64,000 nt of DNA, from positions 4,962,501-5,026,500 of the forward strand of contig OY821750.1 in NCBI GenBank assembly GCA_963682055.1. Direction: 5' to 3'. Every line of letters begins with the position of its first letter. The stretch's first letter is position 1. The position numbers and the translations under genes were made by a program. The notes beneath the pieces are model-generated. The model ran no database searches and was not told where the DNA came from. It was given only the letters and a program-made list of their open reading frames with translations. This document shows, in pieces, positions 1 through 13,499 of the stretch. This DNA comes from Primula veris. Lineage: Eukaryota; Streptophyta; Magnoliopsida; Ericales; Primulaceae.

Positions 1-59
1 TAATGAGATAATAGCTGCCGAAATTAATAACCTTTTCTTAATGTATAAATAGTGTGGAT

Positions 60-215
60 GTCAGCAACAAACATACATGTGTATAGGCACGCACTAACAT
101 GTGTCCATGCACATGTACATGCGTCCATAAAGACGCACTTACGCTGTTATGCACACACGTGCATATAAACGCACATTACATGCATTCCCATATGCATGCA
201 CACATCTTACATGCT
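60..215. repeat. Alternating purine/pyrimidine low-complexity tract
   Basis: About 150 bases dominated by alternating CA/TG/CATG steps (acatgtgt, gcacacacgtgc, atgcatgcac). This is simple-sequence-like DNA that could in principle adopt Z-form. No coding signal is seen. Confidence 0.6.
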
Positions 216-352
216 AATCGGCATAATAGATAGAAGTATTTTGTACACTTTTGAATATTTGATGTTACCGACGTTATGGTGCATTTTTTTTCGGGAAATT
301 AATGCGCGCTTCGAAACTTTTGGGACTTCCTTGTCATTGGAAATGTTTATTA

Positions 353-1119
353 CTGAAAATCGTTTTCTACTTTTCTTCCCATCTGTCTTTTTTTTTTTCA
401 ATTACTACTTCCCATCTTCTATCGTGTCCCTCTTCCTACTGTTTGCAAGCATTATTTTTTCTTTTTTACCTTCTTCTCCCGTCTCGCTCTCTTTCTCTCC
501 ACTTCGATCAACGGACAGTACATAATATGAAAAGAGAATTCAGGGTAAAAATATAGGGACCATATCTGAATTCTACAACACGTTATTCAGGTGTAACGTT
601 CTGTGTAAAAGGTCTTTGATTATAAATGTGGAATTTTCAAAAGCCTCTCATGGGATTGGTATAGCTGCAAAGACTTTGTAAAGTATTGCAGTTGCAATTA
701 AAGTACTCTAAAATAAAGTTATTTTTATCTCTCAAAGACAATACATATATTTAATAACATATGTACATGGATCACTCATCATTCAAACAATTTTCTCCAA
801 CAGCATTTAAGCGTAAATGGAATTACTAAATTCATTAATAAATACTATCATAGAAATAAGTACAAAAATGGCCAATCATAGTTTCAATCAAAAGTTCAAA
901 ACAATTATCAAAAGATTTTAAGAAGTTTAAAGCAAGTCTTGAAATGAAGGGAATAAACTATTATCAGAATTTGACAGATGGGAAGAAAAGTAGAAAACGA
1001 TTTTCAGAATTTGAAAAATGAAGTTTAAAGCAAGTTCTCTACACTTTTCTTCCCATCTGTCTTTTTTTTTTTCAATTACTATTATCAAAAGATTTTAAGA
1101 AGTTTAAAGCAAGTCTTGA
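353..1119. repeat. 35-bp perfect inverted repeat with interleaved direct repeats
   Basis: Positions 353-387 are the exact reverse complement of 973-1007 (35 of 35 bases). The block at about 368-407 recurs in direct orientation at about 1042-1080. A separate 39-base block at 904-942 recurs exactly at 1081-1119. The arrangement looks like local rearrangement, or a fold-back element, upstream of the TMN gene. No gene is recognised between 1 and 2850. Confidence 0.8.
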
Positions 1120-1700
1120 TTGTCTATTTCCATGTATACTTTCTTCTTGGAAAATCCGTGACCTTGTATTATCATAATAACTAATAAATGACAAACAACA
1201 TGCTTTTATTGCTATAAACTCATTTATTCTGAATAAAACCCCTTGTTAATGAAATGATTTTCATTAAGACAAATTTGAAGCATTGGTGGGACAAACTCAG
1301 TTTTCTTTTTGCAATTTTCTATTCCTGAGAATTTAAAATACATAGCCAACTATAGTTGACTACTTGACTTGACATAACCAAATCTTATACTAATGCTAAT
1401 GCATATACTGACTGAATATCTCATTTCCCCAAGATTTTCCTGATCTATTCTCTCTTCAGAACTCTCTTGAGGAAAAAAGGTTTGTTCTCTACTTCTTCAC
1501 TTACTAAACATTTTCCCCTCTTCTCTCTTCTGTCCATTAGAAAAATTTAGAAATATTAATACTATTAGAAGTGTTCTAACAATCGAGCTTTGGCCACGAA
1601 TGGGCGGAAATTAGGCCGTATGATTAAACAGAATTTGACTGGATTAGGCGCTAGGTAACCTATTTCGGCGTTGAATCCACCTTGTGGCTTTTACAACATA
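640..1700. repeat. Upstream flank of the TMN gene, duplicated downstream at 7490-8065
   Basis: Blocks at about 645-755 and 1240-1580, and the short piece around 1680-1700, reappear in the same order and orientation at about 7495-7600 and 7680-8065, on the other side of the TMN gene. Shared landmarks include agctgcaaagactt, catttccccaagatttt and ctctacttcttcacttacta. This copy has about 95 extra bases (roughly 1585-1680, containing ggcgctaggtaacc) that are missing downstream. The segment probably holds promoter DNA of the TMN gene. Confidence 0.75.
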
Positions 1701-2852
1701 AGAGAATAAACTGAAAGTCTCCTACCATAGGATAATTAAGTGTTTGTGTTGCTTTAAATATGTGGGTTTGTTGTGAATTTGTGATTGATATAAATACATG
1801 TCTATTATCCACTTGCTCCTTTTTTGTTGGTACAATATACTTTATATACTATTTAGGAAGTATCTAAATGTTTGCGCATTTTCCAAAAATTAACATACAA
1901 AATGAGCAATTACCAAGTTACTTTTGGTTTTATTCATCAAATTCAAGTCTATATATATAGATATATTTATTTGATAAAAATAGTCTGAGGGATGTAATTC
2001 GGTATTTTAAAATCCCCCAAAAAATTACAGTTAGACATTCCTGAAAGGGTGTACTACAGTGTATTGCATTTTTTTTTAAAGAACTATGTTTCTCATGAAC
2101 GATTTCGATTACCTAGAAGGTTTTCACTTTCACTGAACTAAGCTGGGAAACTGACATTGACATGTTTCGGAGCTAAATATAAACCAAATTACACTGGAAG
2201 TCAAAATATAGGAGTTTTAATTTTGAGAAATATGCTATTGTTTAGTTGTGTTCGGAATTGGGGGTAAATGTGCAATAAGCTATGCATAGTTGTTACCTAA
2301 TCGTTTTAGCTTAAGTTTTGAAGATAACCTATGTGAAAATTGAAATGATGACAAGGAGAATGTTTTTGCCGCATTTGAACATGTTATTGAAGGAATCAAT
2401 TTGATCTGCTAAGTCGATAGTGTCTTAGTTTCTAAATAATATAACAGACGCAGTAATGCAGTCTTAATACATATAATGAAAGAATCGAGGTTGTGATATT
2501 TCACTTTTAGGTAGTGATTCTCGTAGCGGTGATGTAACATCTTGAAGCAAGTTTTCAAATTAGTTTGGCTGATGATTGATGAAGAGAATCCATATTGAAA
2601 GCATGAAAATAGGATAACCGAAACTCAAACCCAAAAGAATTTTTGGGCTGATTTATACACTTGTCTTTGATCAAGTTTGATATTCTTCTGTTCGATAAAT
2701 TTGCATGTGAAATGTTCTAACATTTGGTGTTCTTTCTTATAATATGATTTTCGGTATTATCATTTCTTAATGAAACATTATATTTCCAATACTAACTCGA
2801 TTATTTTCCTCAATTTTATGCTTGTACATTTCCATTTTGAACCTTGGAATTT

Positions 2853-5800
2853 ATGTCTTCATGGTTTTTCGAAATGCTTAGGAAAATGGGAGAATCTCCT
2901 TCTCTAGCTCTTGTTGCCTTTTTTGTGCTGTGCTTAGCTCTCCAAGCAAGATCAAATGAGTCAGATCATCGATACAAGGCCCAAGAAGCGGTTCCTTTAT
3001 ATGCAAACAAGATAGGCCCATTTCACAATCCTAGGTAGAAATTTCAAATTCCTTCTTTCTACGGGTTTGGCACAGTGTAAAGTCAAGTATAATGCATGTT
3101 TGTGACTTATCAAACTTTGCTTGTTCCTCGATGGAAGTCATATTAATAAGATTTTTACTTTTTTCCTACTTCTTAACGCAATACAACCCTTACCAATAGA
3201 GCTTCTACTTATTATTTTCTTTTCTACTTTCCAGTTTCTTGTTAACCAAGTTGTGTGAAAGTGCTACTCTATTTAAACATAACTAGTAATTGGTAAATAA
3301 TGATTGTTTGCTGCTTTTGATTTGAGATTTAAGCTGTTACCCCTCAATAACCACAATAAATATCTTCTTCTTTTTTACTTATAACGACTCCTATACTGTT
3401 TATATATGTTTCTTAACTATTGTTTCTGTTTTCAAATGCAGTGAAGCATATGGGTACTACAGTCTCTCCTTCTGTTCTCCAGGTCAATTACTTTACATTA
3501 CCATTTTCATGTAGTTAAGAGAGTCGCCTTTCTTCGACCACATTTTTTCCTTCTCTAAGCTGTACTTCTTTGTTCTTACCCAAAAGAGAACCATTTAACA
3601 ATTTTCTTTCAATCTATTTTTACTATTTGGATCAATATATTAACAGACCATGTGGAAGAAAAGAAAGAGACTTTTGGCGAGGTGTTGAATGGAGATCATC
3701 TCGTTTTGTCCCCATATAAACTCGAATTTCTTGTAAATAAAGACTCTCAACTTGTATGTAAAAAGAACCTGACAAGAGAAAATGTTGCTCAGTTCCGAGC
3801 TGCTATTGTACAAGACTATTACTTTCAAATGTATTATGATGACTTGCCAATTTGGGCTTTCATTGGTACAGCCCACCGCTTTTATGACGATACCACACCG
3901 GTTAACTACAAATACGAGCTATTTACTAATATTGCATTTGAAATAATCTATAATAAGGACCGTATTATCGAGATTTATTGTCGGACTAGCCCACATCCTG
4001 TTGTGGATGTGACAGAGGATAAGGAAATCGATGTGGAATTTCTGTATAGTGTAGTTTGGAAGAAAATGGATGTCTCTTTTGATGATAGAATGGATAAGTA
4101 CGTACAGAGTAGTAGCTCATTGCCACACCTCATGGAAATCCATTGGTTCTCAGTCATGAACTCGTGTGTGACAATTGTTGTCTTAGTTGTTTGCCTGGTT
4201 ATATTCTATATTCGCAAGATCAAAAAGGATTTCAATCGGTAAGCCAAACCAGACTTTGCTTTCATGTAATTTTAAATGACATGCCAACACTACAACATGC
4301 ATTGAGAAAACCATATGGATATAATATAAATTTTCTTTGCCCCATCATTTTATCCTATCTTCCGATTGATCGGCATTTTCTCATGGTTTGAATGATCAAA
4401 TTGATTTTCTCATGGTTTCAATGACCAAATTTATTTGCAAGTATTTATATTAAAATGTTTGTTCCCGTATTTTTACAGGTCTGCAGAAGATGAGGAATTA
4501 AACGAAAATCAAGAAGAAATTGGATGGAAAAACATTCATGGTGATGTTTTTCGTTATCCAAAGCAAAAAACCTTGTTTGCTGCAGTCCTAGGTGCCGGCA
4601 CACAATTGCTTGTTCTGTTAGTATTCAACAATAACTAAATTCAGAAATATAAATAGGAAATATTGGCAAACCAAGAACTTGTTTTATTCTTTTAACTTTA
4701 ATTTTTATGCAGTATGTTGGTCATCATAGTGCTGGGAGTACTAGGAGTATTCCGTCCATATAGCCGAGGAACTTTACTCACATGTCTAGTAGTTGTGTAC
4801 ACAGTCACATCTGCTATTGCAGGTTTTATCACAGTCTATGTATACTGCCAGTTGGAAGGGACTAATTGGGTGAGTATCAACAATCCTCCAGTATTTTTTT
4901 CCTGAAAATTGTAATGCTTCAATGTTTCTTGATTATAGTGTAGATCATACAGAAGTTTCAAATAACTACTGATTACTATTTACTTTAAACATAAGACTTA
5001 AAAGGACTTGATAGTTTAAGGGGAAAAAAATCATAGGATAGGTTTTAGCTTTTGAGAATTAATGACCTAAAAATATAATTATACTTAGACCAACTGACAA
5101 ATCCCACTTGTTTGGTGACTATAATTAAGAAATCTTTAATTTCAGACATTTTTTGGCAGAACTTTTAGAGAAGTAGATGAGAAATCGGGAGATTTAGAGA
5201 GTAAAGAGGCTACAAAAAGTAATGAGAGATGAGTGTTTTTATGTGTTCTTCCTTAAAACAAGAGAATACCTGCAGACTTGCCCCAATTGGCTTTGGTGCT
5301 ACTTACACTATTCTAGGTTTATCACTACTTATTAACTAATTAATAAATAAAGGTACTAAGTGAATAAACAATATATAAGGCTGGAAGGAGCGACTCTCAT
5401 TACAATCGCGTTAACAAATGTAAATAAGGTGTTCTTTAATATTATGGGGAACTAATTCAGCATATCTTACCAGATTGAGTATACACTGGCTTCTGCTACA
5501 ACTTGATTAAAGTTGTCTATAATAGTAGGATTGCAAATTATTTGTGTACCCTAGTTACCTTAGTCGATGACTTTTAAATGCTCGATAGCGCAAGGAACAT
5601 ACATCTACATCGAGAGTTTAAGCTCGGTTAATTTGCTTCTTGGTGGAACAATATCTAATTAGTAAAATTTTCATATTTTCACGACAGGTCCGGAATTTGT
5701 TGCTTACTGGATCTATATTTTGTGGACCACTATTTATCACGTTTTGTATTCTTAATACAATAGCTGCTGCATACAGTGCCTCCGCAACAATACCAGTCGG

Positions 5801-6911
5801 AACAATACTAACATTATTATGCATTTATGTTTTTGGAGCACTACCTTTGCTTTTATTCGGTGGAATAGCGGGAAAACACTCAGCTACCGAATTCGAGTCC
5901 CCATGTCACACCAACAAGGTTCCTAAGGAGGTTCCTGCACAACATTGGTACAGAAGAGTAATACCCCAGATGACATTGGCTGGAATATTGCCTTTTGGTG
6001 TTATATATGTCGAGCTATACTACTTGTTTGCTAGCATATGGGGGCACAGAATCTACACCATATATCTCATCCTTCTCATTGTTTCTGTACTTCTTTTACT
6101 TATTACCGCTTTTGTGACTGTTGCCTTCACGCACTTTCAGCTAGCTGGCGAGAACCATGAATGGTGGTGGAGGTATGCAGATTTATTTATTTATTTTAGT
6201 TACGATTGGTCTTTGTTTACAAATACTAATTGGTTCTTACACTGTTATAAGTACACACGGAAAGGTTAAGGGGAGCATATACTGTCACTCTTTTTGGGTA
6301 TTGAACACATATTTCTTCTATGAAAGGATGGGTCTATTCGTTTGATTGCACTTTCCTATTAGTCATAGTTACGAAATTCTTTTGTTTCTCTCCTAATCAG
6401 AGACAACCAAAATGCTTTTTTTTTTCAAGGCTATTTTTATCACTTGTCCAGCAAATGTCTTCCACACTTGGTGACTTGGTTTTAGTTGCTGAAAAAAAAA
6501 TACTTAAAACTAGGGGAATTGTAGCATGCTATAGATTTATGAATATACTAATACTTACTTTACAAAGAAAGAATATAAAAGTTGTCAACAATTGCTGAAA
6601 TTTTACTAACATATATGAGAAGTAATTCTGCATATCAATCGTTCTTGCATTGTGTTGGTTGAAACATGATTTTCTGATTACTTCTCTGCAGGTCTTTTCT
6701 ATATGGTGGATCTACAGGTTTTTATTTATTTATCTACAGCTTATACTATTACTATACAAAGTCATATATGTCAGGTCTAATGCAGACGTCGTTCTTCTTC
6801 GGGTACATGTTGTGTATAAGCTATGGTTTTTGTCTAATGCTCGGCGCTGTTGGTTTCTACGCTTCATTGCTCTTTGTTCGGCACATATATGGTTCTATCA
6901 AGTGTGATTAG
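2853..6911 (+). CDS. Transmembrane 9 superfamily (TM9SF/EMP70, plant TMN) protein
   Basis: Multi-pass protein of the Golgi and endosomal membranes. The family has a lumenal N-terminal domain followed by nine membrane segments. Predicted exons: 2853-3034, 3442-3482, 3647-4238, 4479-4616, 4713-4869, 5688-6172, 6692-6911. All introns are GT..AG and the joined length is 1815 nt (604 aa), normal for the family. Residues ~12-35 form a signal peptide. Family signatures follow: VPLYANKIGPFHNP (exons 1-2), YYFQMYYDDLPIW, EIHWFSVMNSCV leading into TM1 (~246-264), HGDVFRYP, QLEGTNWVRN, ELYYLFASIWGHRIYTIY, MQTSFFFGYM. The tail reads FVRHIYGSIKCD: KCD fits the KXD/E COPI-type Golgi-retention signal, and FV matches the reported ER-export motif. 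ATGs at 2874 and 2886 are alternative starts that keep the signal peptide. Splicing is inferred from consensus sites and family similarity. Confidence 0.93.
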
Positions 6912-7490
6912 TCTGCCAGCAACATCAGCTTTCTTTTCTCAAGTGTAATCTTAACATTTTCCAGGATTTATCGTGGGAAAACGTAACAAGGAATAAAAAA
7001 ACCGCTTCACAAAACGCGTGCAATACCTAAAACATATTGTTTTTCATCATACTTTCCCATAGAAACCCTTTCCCAAATGGGGCGTTCAGTTTCGTTGTTC
7101 AGAGTTGTAATTTGTAAATAAAAGTACAAGAAAGGGAGAATGCAACATTTTCAGTATTGTTGTGATTAAAATATTAGTCAATCTTGTCAAAATTAGTTTC
7201 AGAAAAACGATCCAAGAGTTGCTCTTCTTAGCAAAATCTGATGCCATGCAAATCCCGCCATTGTGCACAGTCTTGTCATGGAACACCTAATCATTTCACA
7301 TATACAATATGTACGTTATGGCGATAGATATTGATTCAGCAAAGTTGACATGGCAGCTAAAACACTAACATTTGGATCGGTTTCTGCAGAAAAGCTTTAA
7401 TTCCAAAGTTCGTATTTGCTGCGGTCACAAAGTTCGTATTGGCATTTAAAGTTTACATTAAGTCCTTTTGTACTTTAGTGAATTTTTCCA
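6912..7490 (+). other. Likely 3' UTR and downstream flank of the TMN gene
   Basis: AT-rich DNA after the TAG stop. No further exon of the family is needed, because the reading frame ends in the conserved tail. Some of this stretch should be 3' UTR. The poly(A) site was not located with confidence. Confidence 0.5.
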
Positions 7491-8065
7491 ACAAGTGAAT
7501 TGGGATAGCTGCAAAGACTTCGTAAAGTATTGCAGTTGCAATTAAAGTACTCTAAAAAAGGTTGTTTTTAATTATCTCTCAGAGACAATATATATGTATA
7601 TTAATTAAAATACTCAAAAGACAATATACATTAGTTGTTGGTTCTGAATTTAAGAAGTCATGTACATTAAAATAGCATTACTGAATTCATTTAAAGCATT
7701 GGAGGGACCAACTCGGCCTCTTTTTTTTTTTTGTAATTTTCATTTAAAATACAGAGCCAACTCTCCTATAGTTGACTTGACCATGGGAATCATTGATGTA
7801 AACGAAATATTATACTAATCCATATACTGACCAAGTGTCTCATTTCCCCAAGATTTTCCTGATCTATTTTCTCTGCATAGCTCTGTGAGGGAAAATGTTA
7901 GTTCTCTACTTCTTCACTTACTAACACACTTCCCCCTTTTACTTTTATCTTTTATATATAATTGTAAAACACTCCCTCTTTGCTTTTGTGTTCATCAGAA
8001 GAGTTAGAAATATTACTACTGTCAGCTGTGTTCTAATAATCCGACTTGCGGCTTTTACAACATCA
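7490..8065. repeat. Second copy of the TMN upstream flank
   Basis: Collinear, diverged copy of 645-1700 (shared order of blocks, same orientation). It ends near 8065, and about 80 bases later (8143) the reverse-oriented copia copy A begins. No TMN exon follows. This looks like the head of a former tandem duplicate whose coding part is gone. Confidence 0.7.
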
Positions 8066-8142
8066 TTTGTTAGTATTCTAATATTTTAAGTTGACCATTC
8101 CTTAACTTTTTGTTTTTCTCCATTATTATTAACAACCCTCAC

Positions 8143-11100
8143 TAGTCGTCTCATAGAGCACGAGATCAGAGTGATTCATTTGGAGTCATTCCAAGATCTC
8201 CAAGATATCGCCTTATTCCTAATGGTAAAGACATACCATGTTAGGAATATCCCTTATGCGGGTCTAATAAGTAACCGGCATCGATATAACCGAAAAAGGG
8301 TTGCGTTAATTCGAGTACCCAAGGGGGTAAGTACACTCGATGACGCAAAATAGGATAAGACAAACCCTCATTCACAGTTACCTTAATGTAATGGGAAAAT
8401 GTCTTTTATGCCATTTCGATGGCAGCGTGTTAGCGCAATGCTGTGTCGAGCTATACCATTCACAACAGATAAGATGTTCGTCATAGCACACAAGACCAAG
8501 TACAATGATGCGCTTATTGTACTTAGATATGAACATAATGGTTCAATATCTCTTCATCGTCTCATCAGGGACGGAACGGGTCTATATCACTGTCTAGTGA
8601 TCGAACGATCATGGGAGAATCTGACGACTTAGCGTCATGATGACTAAAATGTCATAACACCTTCTGGGTGTAGCCTGAATCATGGACTTAGATTCAATTT
8701 TTACGGGACTCGATCATCAGGCCGAGTCACTACCGTGTCTTCCCAAGATCCTTCATCTCGAAGGAAAATCGAAAAATGGATCGCATAATAAAACACGCAA
8801 GGGCATAATACTTGTTCAAGTATCTCAAGCTGATCAACTACTCACTTAGGCGGGTATAACACATCCACTTGGATTATATTAATCTATCAAGTCACACAGG
8901 GACCTTCATCTATACCTCTTTGCCTAAATCCCTATAGAGATAAAACCGTGACCACAATCACATGCTGCATAATCAGTTTTTCGGAAACTACTAAATTGAT
9001 AAAGTAGGGGACGGTTATAACGTCCATTATGAGGAAATCAACCATCTCGTAATCAATTCCAAGGTGTGAGAGAAGCCTTGCGCTACTAGGCGAGCATTCT
9101 ACAATCTCATTATTCTCATCACTCTTCCTTACGAATAACCAAATAAACGAACTCGTTTAACATTGGTGGTGTTGGAGCTACAGGTCCAAACACACTTTTG
9201 CTAAGGAGTTTACTTGAATTGCAAGTTTCCATTAGGTCGGTCTATTCTACGTTGACTTCGAGAAATGGTACATGGTTCATTGTCATAATTTGCTTATATT
9301 ATCAGTCATCGCCGAATGTATGAACAAGTAATCAATAACAGTTTCGTTTTGCTTCAATATCGTCTAAGATATCATGATCGACAGATATTTCGAAATTCTC
9401 AGGATGAGGAGGAAATCACACATCTTCTTGATCTTTTATAATCTCTTACGACAAACAAGTTTCGGTTCACCACCTCTGTGGATGAACGAATTAAGAACCG
9501 GTCAACTTCCTCGTATCTTGGGAAGGATGACAGACTGACGGCCGACGGCAGCATCATTGCTTGGCGGGTTCGGCCAAAGCAACGTGTTACGACAAGAACA
9601 CAGCGTCCGACAGGGACATCTATCATTGCAAGCATTTTTCAGCAGGTATAAATGATCTCGTGACATCTCATAAAGTCATTAAATGCGTCTGGCATTTAAT
9701 TAGACTTGGGGGAGTCTATGGACTTACTTATCATTAAGTGCAGTTTTGGGGATCAAGCTAAGACTGGGTGGGTTATGCCACGTTACTTCACATCGTTCCT
9801 TATCAAATCTCCCACTAACGACGGGGAAAACAGTCTTAGCAATGTCACTTTCGCATATCATGCGGTAAAGAGATCACTTGCCAATGTTAATCTATCAAAT
9901 GATAGGTAGGGGATTCATAATCGACTTATGTCCCCTTCAGAGGTTCATATTTTGAACGCTCTAGCGGCTCAATCAAAATATTAATTAAACACTCCAAACA
10001 AGCGTTAATATGAGACTTATGGCTCATAACCAGTAACCAGCTGGTACGTATATGGTGTTTGAGTGTCTATGGGACTCATAATGGACCAATGCAGCAAAAT
10101 AGCATAACCCCACATGGAAATATAAATCTTGGTACGCAAGACCAAGAAGTGCGTACAATCATTTGCAGTCGCATCATCAAACTTTCCGTGGGTCCATTTG
10201 GGTCTGAACATAATCGACATGATGTTCAATTTTAATTCCCAAACTCAAGTAATTCAAATCGAAATTTTGATTCTTACTCGTCAGCATTATCAAGTCGACT
10301 AGACTTTTCAGGATAATCCGGATCATGAGCAATCAACTTAATGATATGGCTAAAAGTTTAGGAAATGCTGCATTTCCGTGGACAACAATAATCATGTGAC
10401 CATATTGTCGATGCAACAACCATAGCCTTAAATTTTTAATGGTCCGTCTTATGGTTGGATAAGTCCACAATAACTTCTTCAATTTCTTTACAAGAATTCT
10501 ACGAGTGCATTTCATGATCTTTACACATACTAGTCTTTCAAATAGAGCATTAGTATCACGAATTTCGGATTAATCACGAAATATATCCTCAAAGATAATC
10601 AAAATGCAATGCGATTATAAATCAAGCATCATCTTTTGACCCGGGAATATCTCATACGGTCAATGCAACAATATCAAAATGCTCTTCTCAATCGAGGACA
10701 GACTAATGATAGTACAGACAATCATGTCTTAGCATATAAATCATTTATCAATCGACGGCAGGCGAAATGATAAGTCAACTTTAAATGCATTAAAAAAATA
10801 TGGTAGCAACCACTTGAAAGGCATTTCAACTCCTCTAAAATACACATTTGGTCATATTGAGTGGAGGCTATGTAAAGAAATTTCAAGTCTTTCATAAATT
10901 ATTACCAGATAACACTGGATTTGTCGAATATTTTATAACTCAATAATGTACGACAGGACCTACAGGAGTATAAGGCCTCATATTTGACAAATAAATTTGG
11001 TTTTACCAAAGATTTCGATTTGGATCGACATGTCCAGAATCGTTGTCACCGGGTACTCTTTTAGGCAATTAGTTGGTTAAATTATGTGGTACACTGTTAC

Positions 11101-12540
11101 CCACTATTTCCAGAAAATCAACTACCCCACAAGTATTGCCTAAAATTTCATAATTTAAATTTTGGTCACATTTGTCAAAGGAATTTGCTCAAAACACTTT
11201 AAATTTTTTTGAGAAATTTCGTAAACAGGCAAACCATAATCCAAAATTATATCCAAATGGAAAAAAAATATAATTCAAATGGAAAACCATAATCCAGATG
11301 AGCGAAAAAATGGCTCAATGATTTATCAAAATCAATAAAGAAATATATCAAACTCATTTGAGCCACAAAATCGGGGGTCTCAAGAGTTTCATTTCAATTA
11401 ACTTTAACCACATTAGCATTAGATTTTCCACCTTTATAATAGTTTTGAACTATTTAAGGGGTAAACGTGCATTATCTTTGTCTTTATAGCATAGAGTTGG
11501 CTCTTTGAGCATTATCTCTTGCTTTGGGACAGCAGACCATATTGTTCCTTTCAAGGAATGTCTTGGAGCCACAGGTCTTCGATTTTTGACGATTTTCTAA
11601 AACCTCGCTTGGTTAGGCGATCGTCGGGATCGCGACAGTTCGAGACAAATAACATTTGTCTCGATTCTCGATTCGTGGAAAAAAAATGTCCACGAAGAGC
11701 ATTAATATAAGGAAAACAATTCGTCATTGACCCAATATGATTAAAACTGCTCATCGGGGTATTTTCTCATCCACAAATAAATGGGCGATGAAGGAACATG
11801 GTGAATATATATTCATGATACTGCTTATGGAATACAATTTCCAAGCTAGTATTTTGGTGAAGGATCGGTCCAATATGTCAATTTCAGACATTTGTTCACC
11901 ATAGACGTCATTACGTCTCAAATGTGGCGGCGGAATAAAATCAACGCCTTTGCCTTCATCTTATGAGACACAACAAGCTCGTGTTTTACTCATCAAAGAT
12001 GACATCCAAAAAAAATTTGGGTATCACATGCTCACACATCAGGGTGATTAACATGTGGTGACGGAATAATATCAACGTCTAAACAGTCATTTCGCAAGTA
12101 TGTTTTGCGATTTTCTCATTATAGGTGACATCCAACTTGTGTTGAGAGTTATGGATTAGTTATCATATAAACCGACTGCTTTATATGTTTATGGTTTGCA
12201 CAAGCACAAACTTTGTTTCGAAACGACAGGTTCGAATACTAGTTTCGCTTCTCATGTGAATTGGTTCTCATTGATCGAACGATGGGTCGATACTGAAACA
12301 TCAATTCGGCAAAACATACATCACTATATAAACACACTTGGAAAAATTATTATTTAGTCAACTCTTTTCGGTAGCTCTACTTGAAAACGACCAGGAAAGA
12401 CGGTGAGGGTGTAGGGCACAAATGCTATTTAAAATCCGACCTCATGAGGATATCGACTTCCGCATATATCTTTCCTAGACATCGTATCCAAATAGGTGAG
12501 ACTAGTTGGTAAAGGTTCATAATTGTTCCAACTTAAATGT
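8143..12540 (-). pseudogene. Copia copy A gag-pol remnant
   Basis: The - strand contains decayed gag (12480-11500), the integrase end (10230-10000; YQLVTGYEP is readable), the MPDAFNDF-like integrase/RT linker (~9690-9640), reverse transcriptase (9150-8940) and RNase H (~8290-8200). The RNase H frame ends in the same TAA (GYS-stop-HG) seen in copies B, C and D. It cannot encode a working polyprotein. Confidence 0.8.
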
Positions 12541-13499
12541 GAAAATATATGATTTCGCAAATTAGCATATTATAACAAGATATTCTAAATCTCACTTAGC
12601 AATAACTTATGCAATCCATCGATCTAAATTTTATTCATGGTAATTACGACATGCAGGAGAGTAGTATATTTAATTACTAATTTACCATATCACATGTAGT
12701 AGGGCAAATTTTAATTATAATTATACAATATACATGCAATTTCTATTATAAATTACATTACTACATGAAACGAAGGATAATATCTTATGGTAACTATCAA
12801 ATTACAATAGCTTTCTCCCTTTTTTTTCTCTTAAGAAAATGTTACTAGCTTACTTATAATTTAATCAAAATCCAAGTTGGTGTTATATATGATAAGAGTA
12901 TTTCAATCTCTTTTGAAAATATAACCTCATGTTTCCTAGGTTTATTAGTTTATATAAATTCTAAACTAATCATGTAGCACGCAGCGTCGGAGTCATTCGG
13001 CCATATAGGTGAGATGATACATACAAATTAACCATGTTTGATTATTTCTAACATATGCTTATCAAACTACATGATTTCAGTCACATGAATTTTACGAGGA
13101 ATATAAACCTTGATGAACAGATAACTTAATTATAGTCCACAAACTAACTGTTGGTCCAAATTTTAATATTATACACTGGTATTTTGAACAAACCCCTACG
13201 GTAGGTGCGTAGATTACAGTAAAGTAATAAATATTGTTAATACTATGTGGTGGATTTAAAAAACTGTAACATGGATTTAGATGATATGGTTGATCATGTT
13301 GGGCAATTATAAACAATAACATGCAATAAACTAACAGTAGGGTTAGAAAATCATGTACCGTACTTTGATATTTTGGGACAGATTGGTAAATAACCACAAA
13401 ACCATGACCGTGTTTTTATAACCCGAAACCCTGATTTTCAAACAAATAACTAATCTTCGAGCATATATTATAATCTTTGCGAGCAAATTGCTGATAACG

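Noticed and set aside
196..525. 109-codon open frame on the + strand
   Set aside because: Phe/Ser-rich translation of a pyrimidine-rich tract. No family resemblance and no neighbouring exon.
6157..6598. Open frames inside the last TMN intron
   Set aside because: They overlap the intron 6173-6691. The exon frame on both sides joins cleanly without them.
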